From JBAYGJ01 sp041666685 (lineage in GTDB: Bacteria > Patescibacteriota > Patescibacteriia > UBA10025 > JAHIVO01), in contig JBAYGJ010000005.1 in the NCBI GenBank assembly GCA_041666685.1, positions 1 to 41,092 on the forward strand: DNA of 41,092 bases, read 5' to 3'. The position numbers and the translations under genes are program-made. Of the stretch, positions 23,923-32,005 are shown in pieces. Position 1 is the stretch's first letter. Each line of letters begins with the position of its first letter. The notes under the pieces are model-generated. The model was not told the origin of the DNA. It worked only from the letters and a program-made list of their open reading frames with translations, and did not search any database.

Positions 23923-23956
23923 TAAGGCAGAAACCAAAACAAACCCCATACTAGCC

Positions 23957-25174
23957 ATGAGAAAGGCAGGCTCAATCATACTCTTGATTATCCTCGTCCC
24001 GGTGACGTTGGTGTTTTTTATCGCTGGCTCTTTACAGCTTAATATCCTGACCGCTGATTTTATCAAGCAGGAACTGATAAAACGTGATGCATATGCTATT
24101 GCCGGGGACCAACTATCCTCTCAGATATCTACTTTGGATTTTGGCGATCTGCCCGTGAAGACAGCTGATGTGCAGATTCTAGCCAGGCAGGTATTATCCG
24201 CGCGCTGGCTTCAAACGAACGTCGAGAGCATCCTCGACCGTTCTTTTGCCTGGTTCAATGGTTCTATGGATATGACGTTGTCATTGCCCGTCGATTTGCG
24301 CCTACCAAAAGCTACGCTAATTCCTGGAGTTGAGGAGCTAATCCGGTCATCCATCCCGAATCTAGTAGAGTGTCCGAAGAACCATGTCGTTACTGAATTG
24401 TGCCGCGTTCCGAACATGACCGTTGCGCAGGTGGAGGATATTTTGGAGCAAAACGGCATTGATTTGTCCGCGATCACGACGCAATTGCCCGACTCGTTTG
24501 ATTTAGCTAATCCGGTATTGCCAACTATAAAGCTTAGCCAGGGGAGTGTGTCATCCCAGCGGCCGCGCGTGTTGGGCATATCAACTACCGCTGAAGATCA
24601 GAAGAAAATTGACGAGCAAAAGAAGGGGGAAGAACAAAAAAAATTTGACAGTGGGATGACGGAAGAGGAACGGAAAAAAGAAGAAATGAAAAATCAGGAG
24701 GAAGACAATAAATTGACGGAGGAGCCAAAAAAATCTTTTCAGGACCAGGTAAAGGACGCGGTCCAGAAAGCGACGGATATAAAGACGAAATACCACCAAG
24801 GGCTGCAATGGTGGCGTGACGCGCTTATCGCCTACGCTGCGGTAATCCTTCTGTTTCTGGCTATAAATATCAAAGGCTGGCACAGGTTTACGCGCTGGTT
24901 CGGCATCCTATTGTTGACCATGGGTACGCTGCCTCTACTGGCCAGTATTGCAAGTAAAATCGTTCTGGAAAAAAAGCTGCTGCCGCTAATTCACTTCAAC
25001 GACAGCATGCCCCTCGCCATCCAAACGGTCATCCCAGAGGCAATCAGGGATGTGCAGCAAGCACTTTTTACGCCCATCCTTATAGTCAGTGCCGTCCTGG
25101 TGGGGCTGGGGATTGCCGGAATTATCGGAGCATGTTTTATCGCTAAACAAAAACTACATCAGCCGTCAGTATAG
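23957..25174 (+). CDS. Membrane protein with charged linker, unknown function
   Basis: 405 residues from the ATG at 23957; the frame extends to 23894, but that TTG is the -35 box. TM1 at about 7-28, an extracytoplasmic part of about 200 residues, a long Lys/Glu-rich probably coiled linker (about 205-275), then TM helices near 287-305, 315-335 and 370-395. A Cys pair (VECPKNHVVTELC) could form a disulfide. It is the only large plus-strand gene among many minus-strand ones and converges on the IMPase region. Its last five codons and stop lie inside a duplicated 51-base block (see 25158-25280). No family recognised. Confidence 0.7.
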   Translation: MRKAGSIILLIILVPVTLVFFIAGSLQLNILTADFIKQELIKRDAYAIAGDQLSSQISTLDFGDLPVKTADVQILARQVLSARWLQTNVESILDRSFAWFNGSMDMTLSLPVDLRLPKATLIPGVEELIRSSIPNLVECPKNHVVTELCRVPNMTVAQVEDILEQNGIDLSAITTQLPDSFDLANPVLPTIKLSQGSVSSQRPRVLGISTTAEDQKKIDEQKKGEEQKKFDSGMTEEERKKEEMKNQEEDNKLTEEPKKSFQDQVKDAVQKATDIKTKYHQGLQWWRDALIAYAAVILLFLAINIKGWHRFTRWFGILLLTMGTLPLLASIASKIVLEKKLLPLIHFNDSMPLAIQTVIPEAIRDVQQALFTPILIVSAVLVGLGIAGIIGACFIAKQKLHQPSV

Positions 25175-25280
25175 AGCGTGTTGGCTCAGACCATCCTCTT
25201 ACCGGGTGGTATTTTGCAGTATTCTCTGATGTAGCTTCGCCGAGGTTGCAGTTAACGGACAATACAGATACTGCGTTTTT
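25158..25280. repeat. Direct repeat copy 1: remnant of the IMPase gene 3' end
   Basis: Positions 25158-25208 are identical to 25886-25936 (51 bases, offset 728). The following ~67 bases match with about 11 differences, nearly all transitions. Read on the minus strand it encodes ATSAKLHQRILQ and a TAA stop at 25199-25201, against ATSAKLHREILQ in the intact gene. It is therefore a truncated, drifted C-terminal piece of the phosphatase gene at 25927-26778. It also contains the stop codon of the plus-strand gene. No other gene is seen in 25175-25318. Confidence 0.9.
25199..25280 (-). pseudogene. Truncated 3' fragment of an IMPase-like gene
   Basis: Only the last ~26 codons remain, reading QYLY, then CPLTATSAKLHQRI and LQNTTR before TAA. 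The fragment begins abruptly near 25280, where similarity to the intact gene is lost. There is no start codon. See the direct repeat entry. Confidence 0.75.
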
Positions 25281-25318
25281 ATTAGAATAAACATGTTTAC
25301 GCCAAACAGAATGGCGCG

Positions 25319-25726
25319 TTATATGAAATGGACCCCATTTTTATGAGATGCGTACCAGCCCCACGCTTCAAGTGCAACAAAGAGAAACATAAAAATTAAA
25401 TAAATATTTACCAGCGGGTAAATGTTTAATAAATAGTGAAAAAGAAAAAAACCAATAATGCCAGTGAGGACATCAAAGATTTTATTTCCAGGTTGCTCCC
25501 GTATGCCTTTCACTATCTCGTAGAATTCCCAACTAATCATGAACAGGATAGAAAATACCAAGGCTAGGTTCAAGGTGAAATGGGCAAATAAAAAAGTACC
25601 CAATAAAACACCTCCCAACAGTACATGATTGACTGACCAAAAATCAAGATATTCCCCCTCTTTCAACCATATTGCAATGTACCATTTTATTAATTTTTTT
25701 TGTTCGCGGTCTATTGTATGTTTCAT
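25319..25726 (-). CDS. AT-rich multi-TM protein lying between the two repeat copies
   Basis: 135 residues, four TM helices. The middle part has LVFSILFMISWEFYEIVKG followed by FDVLTGIIGFFLFHYLL. This is the W-E-x2-E ... D-x2-x-G pattern of VanZ/DUF2238-like membrane proteins, but the match is loose. The gene and its flanks (25281-25885) are clearly more A+T-rich than the genes on either side, and the whole block sits exactly between the two copies of the duplicated IMPase tail, so it looks inserted. Function unknown. Confidence 0.7.
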   Translation of the reverse strand: MKHTIDREQKKLIKWYIAIWLKEGEYLDFWSVNHVLLGGVLLGTFLFAHFTLNLALVFSILFMISWEFYEIVKGIREQPGNKIFDVLTGIIGFFLFHYLLNIYPLVNIYLIFMFLFVALEAWGWYASHKNGVHFI

Positions 25727-25835
25727 TGAGGTATAGATTTCGTATCTGCCTTTTTATATCTAATGTTTTGTGAAATATATATGTCATCCCATAAGATTCA
25801 TTCTTCTCCCGGCAAGTAGTTATGCAATCATAGCT

Positions 25836-25866
25836 CCGTCAGTAGTTTTGCTGGCGGGTTTTCTTA
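25836..25866 (+). terminator. Rho-independent terminator reading on the plus strand
   Basis: CCGTCAG (25836-25842) pairs with CTGGCGG (25851-25857), one G-U pair included, followed by GTTTTCTT. It points in the plus direction although both adjacent genes are on the minus strand. The only plus-strand gene upstream ends at 25174, so it may have been separated from its terminator by the insert. The rest of 25727-25926 holds no gene. Confidence 0.6.
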
Positions 25867-25885
25867 TTTCTCAGCATGTTCCCAT

Positions 25886-26010
25886 ATCAGCCGTCAGTAT
25901 AGAGCGTGTTGGCTCAGACCATCCTCTTACCGGGTGATGTTTTGCAGTATTTCCCGGTGTAGCTTCGCCGAGGTTGCAGCTACCGGGTAATATAGATACT
26001 GCGGGTTTTT
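25886..26010. repeat. Direct repeat copy 2: 3' end of the intact IMPase-like gene
   Basis: Partner of 25158-25280. Its first 17 bases (25886-25902) match the last codons of the plus-strand gene, so this copy holds a cut-off piece of that gene's 3' end in addition to the functional IMPase tail. Confidence 0.9.
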
Positions 26011-26778
26011 TTCAAAATGGATCAAATTTTCTGCCGGGTCAAATGGCCTGCCAGAAAGGTCAGTCACGGTACAGCCGCTCGCCTGGGCAATAGTGCAGGC
26101 GAACATTTCATAGAGTGGTTCTCCGCCAACCGGGTCTAGGTATCCATCGATCATTTTTGTGGCTAACCTTAGCCAGTAAATATGGCCACTGTTAATAACT
26201 ATTCTCTTTGCATCGGAGAATATTTTTGAAACCCGTGGAAGATGTTCACGTTCTCTCCGGGATTCCAAAGTTATCACAATAAACGCATCGGCGAGTATTT
26301 GCGGGCCTGTTATGGAACCAAAAATCATTTTGTCACCAGACTGGATCTGGTAAAAAATTGTCCGGCCGTCCTCAATGATGGCCATCAACCCGGTCTGGTA
26401 ATCCATAATGGCGGAGGTGACAAACCCCCCGCGCTCATCGAATATTGAGGCGCCGACGGCGGCATCCAGAAATGTTTTCGTGGCAAGGGTGCTGTTGCAG
26501 AACGGGTCGTAGATGACGATATATCTCCCGTGGCCGATAGGCTGCCATCCGCTTTCCTCGGAGAACGCCCGGCTGAAGTGTCCTGAGGCGGAAAATTCTT
26601 TATTAAATACCTCATCAAGCGCCACGTCAAAGTTGTATTGCTCATTCTCGTCGGGTTTTGTCTTGATATGGGTGGCGAGTTTTTTTGAAAACTCGGTGTA
26701 GTTGGTTAAAGCCGGATTAATAGATAAAAAAGCTTTTCTGAAAGTCGCATGTATGATTTGTACAAGTTTTTTATCCAT
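25927..26778 (-). CDS. Divergent inositol monophosphatase-family protein
   Basis: 283 residues with the FBPase/IMPase/BPNT fold pattern: D51 and D55 region, SEES (E74, E75), YDPFCNSTLAT (90-100), and a C-terminal DPVGGEPLYEMFACTIAQASG. The canonical DPxDGT motif is DPFCNS here, so D91 is kept but the second metal-binding Asp and Gly are Cys and Asn. SxxWD near the C-terminus is also changed. Catalysis may be altered or lost. Its start overlaps the HD gene stop by 8 bases. Its last codons are duplicated at 25199-25280. Confidence 0.75.
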   Translation of the reverse strand: MDKKLVQIIHATFRKAFLSINPALTNYTEFSKKLATHIKTKPDENEQYNFDVALDEVFNKEFSASGHFSRAFSEESGWQPIGHGRYIVIYDPFCNSTLATKTFLDAAVGASIFDERGGFVTSAIMDYQTGLMAIIEDGRTIFYQIQSGDKMIFGSITGPQILADAFIVITLESRREREHLPRVSKIFSDAKRIVINSGHIYWLRLATKMIDGYLDPVGGEPLYEMFACTIAQASGCTVTDLSGRPFDPAENLIHFEKNPQYLYYPVAATSAKLHREILQNITR

Positions 26779-27349
26779 TTTTTTGTTTCAAAATTCTAAC
26801 GTACTTGGTGTAGAGCCTTTTTGTGGTCGGTGTTGAGAAGGGCCTCTTTGTTAATTTTTCGTCATGCTGAATAAGATAAAGCATTTTTTTCTTGTCTCCT
26901 TTGAAAAACATTTTTGCCAAAAGAGGGAAGCCCTGTGGTGTGGCCATCCAGGTGAAGTCCAGGTCCGTAAAAGCGGACAATATCAGGTCATTTTTATAGA
27001 CTTTATTTTCCCCGAAAATCCAGTTGTCATGAACCGATATCCAATAGATAATTTTTTCGGTTTTTTCCGGGGGGTAGTGAACAGCCTTGAGGATTTTTCC
27101 TGCCAGTTTCGCACCGGCTACCATATGCAGCTTCTTGAGGCTTTTCTGGAAATAGACCGGCCGGGTTATGCCATAACCGATGTCGTGGAGGATGACCAAA
27201 GGCATCAGCAAGGCGTCGTCAATTTTTTCCTTTTTGCAGACTATCAGGGCGTCCCTGATGAGGATTTTGACATGCAGCAAATCAAAGGGCCGTCCTTTTT
27301 TATAGTATGGCTCGGCCATTTCCCATATTTTTTTATAGATTTTTTTCAT
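26771..27349 (-). CDS. HD-domain hydrolase
   Basis: 192 residues from the ATG at 27349; a start at 27412 would lie in the NADAR gene. HD ligands: His in FDLLHVKI, ILHDIGYG, a further His in KLHMVAGAKLAG, and VHDNWIFG. The pattern is that of small HD phosphohydrolases acting on nucleotides or (p)ppGpp-like compounds. It lies between a NADAR protein and a divergent IMPase in one overlapping operon, suggesting a nucleotide or sugar-phosphate clean-up unit. Substrate unknown. Confidence 0.85.
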   Translation of the reverse strand: MKKIYKKIWEMAEPYYKKGRPFDLLHVKILIRDALIVCKKEKIDDALLMPLVILHDIGYGITRPVYFQKSLKKLHMVAGAKLAGKILKAVHYPPEKTEKIIYWISVHDNWIFGENKVYKNDLILSAFTDLDFTWMATPQGFPLLAKMFFKGDKKKMLYLIQHDEKLTKRPFSTPTTKRLYTKYVRILKQKNG

Positions 27350-27356
27350 GACCAAG

Positions 27357-27833
27357 TTATTGAATGAGTTTGGCCCGTATTTCCATCCAGATTTTTCCGA
27401 TCGTGTTTTCACCTTTGCCGTCCGGCCCGCAGCCCCAGAAACTGTCGACCGGGGAGTTTTCGATAATGGTGCGATTGCCTGTTTTTTTCACTTGTTCACG
27501 CACGTCCTCATGCTGTTCGGCCTTGGCGGTCAGCACTTCGCGCATGACCGAAGCTCGATGTATGTACCATTCTGGGAGTACAGTAGCCTTATTCTCTATA
27601 GCGATTCGCTTGGCCGCTTCCGGGCTGCCTGCGGTAAATATTTTTTTTGCCACATCGGGCGCCGCAATGCAGAATTTTTTCCACTGAAAAGCGTGTTCAG
27701 CGGTAGGGAATGTTTTGCCCCAGAGTGTGATCGTATGCGCAGAAAAGCTGTCCAGCACATGAAAGGCCGGCGTGAAAAAATATACCGCGTCGTCAGTTTC
27801 TTTATTCAGGCCTTCACTGGAGTCTGGGTACAT
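27357..27833 (-). CDS. NADAR (YbiA-like) N-glycosidase
   Basis: 158 residues. FPTAEHAFQWKKF near residue 43, RASVMREVL, and the hallmark NSPVDSFWGCGPDGKGENTI followed by GKIWMEIR. NADAR/YbiA proteins hydrolyse N-glycosidic bonds of reactive riboflavin-pathway intermediates, and some members remove ADP-ribose from guanine. Complete. First gene of the NADAR-HD-IMPase set. Confidence 0.93.
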   Translation of the reverse strand: MYPDSSEGLNKETDDAVYFFTPAFHVLDSFSAHTITLWGKTFPTAEHAFQWKKFCIAAPDVAKKIFTAGSPEAAKRIAIENKATVLPEWYIHRASVMREVLTAKAEQHEDVREQVKKTGNRTIIENSPVDSFWGCGPDGKGENTIGKIWMEIRAKLIQ

Positions 27834-27844
27834 GTATAGGTTGG

Positions 27845-28207
27845 TTATTTTGTGGAAAAAAGATGGAAATGGATGGCCAGTACTATATAGGTGATTGCCA
27901 GAATAAAGAAAATTCCCAGTCCGCAGAGAATGGCCTTTTGCGGGCCTATTTTTGGCGAGAGTATGGAAACTGCCAACATGTACGGAACCCAGGAAACCAA
28001 CGTCCCCACCAATACGAACTTCGCATGTTCACTCACTGCCCGTCCGCCCTGGGTTTGGCCTATGAAGAAGTAGGCGATTAGGGTAAAAACGGGGACAAGT
28101 GTAGCCAAGCCGGACAATACTCGGTGGCTACTTTCCTCCAAAACAATAATCAGGGTGGTGAACAGCCCGCCGGTTACGAAATATATTATTAGATTGGGGA
28201 TATTCAT
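27845..28207 (-). CDS. GlpM-like small membrane protein
   Basis: 120 residues and four TM helices. RVLSGLATLVPVFTLIAYFF in the second helix matches the GlpM/DUF3147-type family, whose role is poorly defined. Complete, with 11-base and 21-base gaps to its neighbours. Confidence 0.65.
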   Translation of the reverse strand: MNIPNLIIYFVTGGLFTTLIIVLEESSHRVLSGLATLVPVFTLIAYFFIGQTQGGRAVSEHAKFVLVGTLVSWVPYMLAVSILSPKIGPQKAILCGLGIFFILAITYIVLAIHFHLFSTK

Positions 28208-28228
28208 ACGGTTTAATTGATTAGTGGG

Positions 28229-28918
28229 TTATTTAGCCGGCCGCTTGATAACTAAATCCTGTTTTGGATCGGTGGTTTTCAAATTCGCAATGACTTTTTT
28301 CGCCACGCTTTCGACGGTCATGTATTCCTTGATATCGTCAGGATATTTTTCGTTGTAAATGTCCGTTTGCATACCACCAGGGTAGACGGCGAGTATTTTA
28401 ACACCAGTGACTGCGTTTTCTTTTCGAATAGTTTCCGTCAGTCCTTTGATGGCGAATTTGGACGAACAGTAAGCGCTCAGTTCCGGCTTGCCATCGAGCC
28501 CGGCGGTAGAGTTTATATTAATAATAACCCCATGCTTTTGTTTTTTCATAATACGGAGAGAAGTTTGGCAGCCGTAGAAGTAGCCGAAAAAATTTACATT
28601 AAACAGGCGGCGCAGTTTTTCCGGCGCGACATCTTCTGTCAGGCTGGGAGCTATTTGGATTCCGGCGTTATTAATCCATATATCAATGGCGTCGTATTTT
28701 TTTATCACGTATTCACCGAGCCTTTCTACGGTGCTGGCGTCAGTGACGTCGGTCAAGCAATAGTCTACGGCAATTTCTTTCCCGGTTTTTTCAAGCTCGG
28801 TTGGCTGGTGGCTGGCAATAACTACCCTCGCACCTTCAGTTTTGAATGCTTTGGCCAGTGCTTTGCCGAATCCAAGGCTGCCGCCGGTGATGACAACGAC
28901 TTTTTGATTTAAATTCAT
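28229..28918 (-). CDS. Short-chain dehydrogenase/reductase
   Basis: 229 residues, classical SDR. Cofactor motif TGGSLGFG (11-18), NNAG in INNAGIQ, a Ser in NINSTAGLDG, and the catalytic Y-C-S-S-K. A Ser/His just after strand 2 (IASHQ) suggests NADP over NAD, weakly. The substrate cannot be inferred. A second SDR is at 33116-33928. Confidence 0.93.
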   Translation of the reverse strand: MNLNQKVVVITGGSLGFGKALAKAFKTEGARVVIASHQPTELEKTGKEIAVDYCLTDVTDASTVERLGEYVIKKYDAIDIWINNAGIQIAPSLTEDVAPEKLRRLFNVNFFGYFYGCQTSLRIMKKQKHGVIININSTAGLDGKPELSAYCSSKFAIKGLTETIRKENAVTGVKILAVYPGGMQTDIYNEKYPDDIKEYMTVESVAKKVIANLKTTDPKQDLVIKRPAK

Positions 28919-28925
28919 TTGGTAT

Positions 28926-29561
28926 TTATTGTTTTACAGTTCCGGTGGGGGCTGATGCTGCCGGGACAGCGCTAGGCTGGAGATTTTTATATATATATAT
29001 GAAGGCCAACCATACGACCGGCATGGCGATAAAAACTCCGACGCCCAAACAGATGGCGCCGAGGATCATTGCACCGATCATGCCAAGTGCGAAAAGGAAT
29101 AGCGACCCCTTGATGCCCTTGGTGAGTTCCGTGCTCTGTTTCATCGCTTCGCCGATGTCCAGGTTCTTGTCGATGATCAGCGGAACGGTGAACATGAAAC
29201 GCAGGCCAAAGTAGATGCCGGGGATGATCAGGGCGATGAAGCCTAGCATGACAATAAGTCCGATAAGTATTGAGGCTCCGAGTACCCGCCAGAAATATGC
29301 AAACTGGGTGAAGACGTCGGTCAGCTCGCGTTTTGTGCCGCCGTAATAGTCCAATATGATCTTGGTATAACCGCTGGTCATCCACGCGCTCAGGAAGATG
29401 CCGAGGAAATTAAAATATGCCCTGCCGTCTTTAGGGCCACTGCCAATACCTTCGATAATTATGACGATGACCGCCAATCCGACAAAGTACCAAAAATTTT
29501 TCTTTAATTCCGTCCAGCCGTAGCTGAACGCCTGGCCGATGGCCACTTGTTTTGTTTCCAT
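28926..29561 (-). CDS. Multi-pass membrane protein, DUF975-like
   Basis: 211 residues, about five TM helices. AFSYGWTELKKNFWYF at the N-terminus, LIIPGIYFGLRFMFTVPLI in the middle, and ELTKGIKGSLFLFALG towards the end are the typical layout of DUF975/GPDPase-membrane-like proteins. The tail is Ala/Pro-rich. Related in pattern to 10122-10862. Function unknown. Confidence 0.68.
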   Translation of the reverse strand: METKQVAIGQAFSYGWTELKKNFWYFVGLAVIVIIIEGIGSGPKDGRAYFNFLGIFLSAWMTSGYTKIILDYYGGTKRELTDVFTQFAYFWRVLGASILIGLIVMLGFIALIIPGIYFGLRFMFTVPLIIDKNLDIGEAMKQSTELTKGIKGSLFLFALGMIGAMILGAICLGVGVFIAMPVVWLAFIYIYKNLQPSAVPAASAPTGTVKQ

Positions 29562-29595
29562 GGTGTTTATATGTTACTAATTGATAATGAGTTTA

Positions 29596-30057
29596 TTATA
29601 CCAATTTTTTCGCCCATTCGGCAGCTCGTTCCAGTTCGCCTTCTTTGAGCGGACCTTTTTTATCCATGACGAAAAAGGCTTCCGGTGTGACTGCCATTTG
29701 TCCGCCTTTATTGGCCAGCATTTTGGAGATTTTTTCCGCCGCATAGCCGATAGTCTTTACCAGCAGACGGATAAATAGGCCGTGATTTTTTGCCTCGAAC
29801 CGTGTATCAAAAGCGGCAACCTTGATGTTCTGCAGTCCCAGAGCGGGGATGCTGTTAATAAGATTTTGGACTGACAGGGTGGCCCGGCCGCCCTGGGTAG
29901 GGGAACCGACAATCAGGAGTCTGGCTGATTGTACTTCGGCAGCATTGGTTTCATTCGGCCTGACCACTTTCGTTTCAACCTCCAGAGCCTGGCCGATGGC
30001 TCTGGCAATTTTTTCGGTGTTGCCGAACTGGGAATCATAGATGACGAGGGATTTCAT
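29596..30057 (-). CDS. Flavodoxin
   Basis: 153 residues. FMN phosphate-binding loop YDSQFGNTEKIA (7-18), VGSPTQGGRAT in the 50s loop, and AAFDTRFEAKNHG. An electron-transfer flavoprotein, a possible partner for the radical SAM protein or reductases elsewhere in the window. The start overlaps the upstream gene stop by 4 bases. Confidence 0.93.
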   Translation of the reverse strand: MKSLVIYDSQFGNTEKIARAIGQALEVETKVVRPNETNAAEVQSARLLIVGSPTQGGRATLSVQNLINSIPALGLQNIKVAAFDTRFEAKNHGLFIRLLVKTIGYAAEKISKMLANKGGQMAVTPEAFFVMDKKGPLKEGELERAAEWAKKLV

Positions 30058-30668
30058 GAGATCGTATGATTAGTATGCGATTTATTGTTCCATGATTTAA
30101 GTATATATTTTTTTCTATAAACGGCAAATAAGAGAGAAATGTTGATGAATATCAGATATATTGGAAAAGCGATCTCAGAAAGACTCCAAATTTTCATTGC
30201 AGCAAAGCTGGTCATGACATTAAAAAGAGCGGTCACATACACAATGCCTGATTCAGTTTCGGGGTGAGTCCATGATTTTTGTAAGGTCGGGATCGCCGCA
30301 AAAGCATCTCCGGCAATGGCGAATATGATAGCGAGGGTTGGGTTGTTGGTTATCCCCCAAAGTACTAACGCGAGCACTGAAAGCACGCCACAGATGTAAT
30401 CGTGTTTGCCTAGTTTCCAATAAGAGTTTTTATTTACAAATGAGGCGATAAAGACCAGTATTGGGCCAAAGCCAGCCATGAAAATTGGTAAAGCCGCCCA
30501 CCTTATTCCGTCGGCAAATGCCGCAGCGGCTCCGATGAGTGGAGTAATGGACCATAACAACCAGCTGACTCGGTTGGGTTTCGTGATACCTTTCAGAGTG
30601 TCCCTGATGTAGGAAAAAGTTCCGAAAAGGCTTACTGCGGCACCGAGAAAAACAAGATAATGGAGCAT
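30054..30668 (-). CDS. Seven-TM membrane protein, PQ-loop-like, unknown function
   Basis: 204 residues from the ATG at 30668; longer starts would enter the upstream gene. Six to seven TM helices. The first repeat has YIRDTLKGITKPNRVSWLLW and the second has AIPTLQKSWTHPETES: 'x-P-x-x-x-W' motifs placed as in the two halves of PQ-loop (SWEET/MtN3-like) transporters. The match is by pattern only. The tail is basic and Asn/His-rich. Confidence 0.6.
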   Translation of the reverse strand: MLHYLVFLGAAVSLFGTFSYIRDTLKGITKPNRVSWLLWSITPLIGAAAAFADGIRWAALPIFMAGFGPILVFIASFVNKNSYWKLGKHDYICGVLSVLALVLWGITNNPTLAIIFAIAGDAFAAIPTLQKSWTHPETESGIVYVTALFNVMTSFAAMKIWSLSEIAFPIYLIFINISLLFAVYRKKYILKSWNNKSHTNHTIS

Positions 30669-30711
30669 GGAAAGATGAATTAGGTAAATTCTGTGAGTTG
30701 ATCGCCAGTCT

Positions 30712-30993
30712 CTAGCCAATATATAAGGACAGTATTCCCAGAATTACTACACTGACAACCATAATGGCGAGGAACAACAGCAAGCGTGCTTTATCAAAAA
30801 ATCGAGAATCGTTCGGGATTGGTAATTTTCTTATCACTAGCCAATAACCGGCGGCTCCTATCAGTAGTTCAATAAATATTCCTATATATCCGATGATCAT
30901 CGAGGCGATCAAAGAACTACCGACGGTAATTACAATACAGCCCGCGATTGATCTGAATGAATCCGTCCTTGGCATGGGAGTTGGGCTGCTCAT
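30712..30993 (-). CDS. Small membrane protein, unknown
   Basis: 93 residues with three TM helices (about 16-35, 36-53 and 70-92). RKLPIPNDSRFFDKAR forms a loop before the last one. No family recognised. It is 15 bases from the cupin gene and 43 bases from the PQ-loop-like gene. Confidence 0.55.
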   Translation of the reverse strand: MSSPTPMPRTDSFRSIAGCIVITVGSSLIASMIIGYIGIFIELLIGAAGYWLVIRKLPIPNDSRFFDKARLLLFLAIMVVSVVILGILSLYIG

Positions 30994-31008
30994 AAATTTT
31001 ATATAAGT

Positions 31009-31350
31009 TTATTCATTAATATTTCTTATATGTACTTCATTTTTCGCCTGCCAGGCCGGGACGGTCACGAGGATCAGTTTCATGTGGCCGAGGTAATAAA
31101 CTTTAGTTTTTGGCGGGATGACGATGACGTCGGTTGCCTTAGCCTTGTTGGCTTTTCCGTTCAGGTAGAACGTTCCGGATCCTTTTAGTACATAGTATAT
31201 AAAGGTACTCTTCCTGTTCATGAATTCTTCGAAATGGCCTTTCTTGACTTCGATATAGGCCAATCCGGCTTCTTTACGGTTGATTTTATACACCCGGAGA
31301 TCGGCGCCAAATTTATTCTTGTGGATAGTTTGCTTGCGAGTGAGTTTCAT
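31009..31350 (-). CDS. Cupin-like protein
   Basis: 113 residues predicted all-beta: ADLRVYKINRKEAGLAYIEV, STFIYYVLKGSGTFYLNG and DVIVIPPKTKVYYLGHMKLI follow the cupin double motif spacing. The usual His metal ligands are mostly absent (only GHM), so metal binding is doubtful. It directly follows the S51 peptidase gene (3-base gap). Function unknown. Confidence 0.7.
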   Translation of the reverse strand: MKLTRKQTIHKNKFGADLRVYKINRKEAGLAYIEVKKGHFEEFMNRKSTFIYYVLKGSGTFYLNGKANKAKATDVIVIPPKTKVYYLGHMKLILVTVPAWQAKNEVHIRNINE

Positions 31351-31353
31351 ACA

Positions 31354-31989
31354 TTATTGCTTAGATTTAATAATCTTAACTTTTCCCAGCCCGAATGTAC
31401 TGTATTTTTTTGGGAAGGTAGAGGTGTCCAGCTCAATCGCGGTGACACAGTCAATGCCAATACCGATTTTTGCCTTAGTTTGATTCATGCATTCTTTGAG
31501 TACTGTTTGGAGTTTCCGTTCGGTGTAATGGGGGATTATAAAAGTTTTTTTAAGTATACCTAAGCCTGGGAGTATGCGTCTAGGACCGTCGGCGCCTCCT
31601 GATCGGAAATATTCGCCGGTAAACATAGAGCCTGCTGACTCGCCGATGTAATAATCGGCTTTTTTTATTAGACTGAGCAGGCGCCGGCTTGCCCTGACTT
31701 TTTTTATGAGGTTCACGTGCTGGCTGCCACCACTGACAAAGATGAGCGGGGAGCGGGCTCTGGCAATATCACTTTTTTTAGCGGCATTGAGGTACGTAAT
31801 CCCGGGAATGTGCATGTATTTTTTGAACCAGTCTCCGCTCCATTCCTTTTCAGAGGCGATGATGCGGGCAAACGGGACGTGTAAAACCTGTTTGGGCCTT
31901 ATCCGTTTAATTTCTTTTTCTATGAGTTTTAATTCGGCTCGTACCTGGCCCTGGCCGATCTCTGCGCCACCGAAGAGGATGAGTTCCAT
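31354..31989 (-). CDS. Peptidase S51 (dipeptidase E/cyanophycinase-like)
   Basis: 211 residues from the ATG at 31989; the longer frame would overlap the next gene. LILFGGAEIG at the N-terminus, FVSGGSQHVNLI in the middle, and the nucleophile elbow GESAGS with Ser118. Family S51 Ser peptidases cleave Asp-Xaa dipeptides (PepE) or cyanophycin. The length is close to PepE. No other peptide-utilisation gene is adjacent. Confidence 0.85.
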   Translation of the reverse strand: MELILFGGAEIGQGQVRAELKLIEKEIKRIRPKQVLHVPFARIIASEKEWSGDWFKKYMHIPGITYLNAAKKSDIARARSPLIFVSGGSQHVNLIKKVRASRRLLSLIKKADYYIGESAGSMFTGEYFRSGGADGPRRILPGLGILKKTFIIPHYTERKLQTVLKECMNQTKAKIGIGIDCVTAIELDTSTFPKKYSTFGLGKVKIIKSKQ

Positions 31990-32005
31990 GGTTTTTAAAT
32001 AATTA

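Noticed and set aside
23894..23956. Upstream TTG start for the plus-strand membrane protein.
   Set aside because: The TTG is the -35 box of a good promoter whose transcript would start downstream of it; the ATG at 23957 opens directly with a TM helix.
26771..26778. Overlap between HD and IMPase genes as a possible frameshift fusion.
   Set aside because: Both proteins have complete N- and C-termini for their families; the overlap is ordinary translational coupling.
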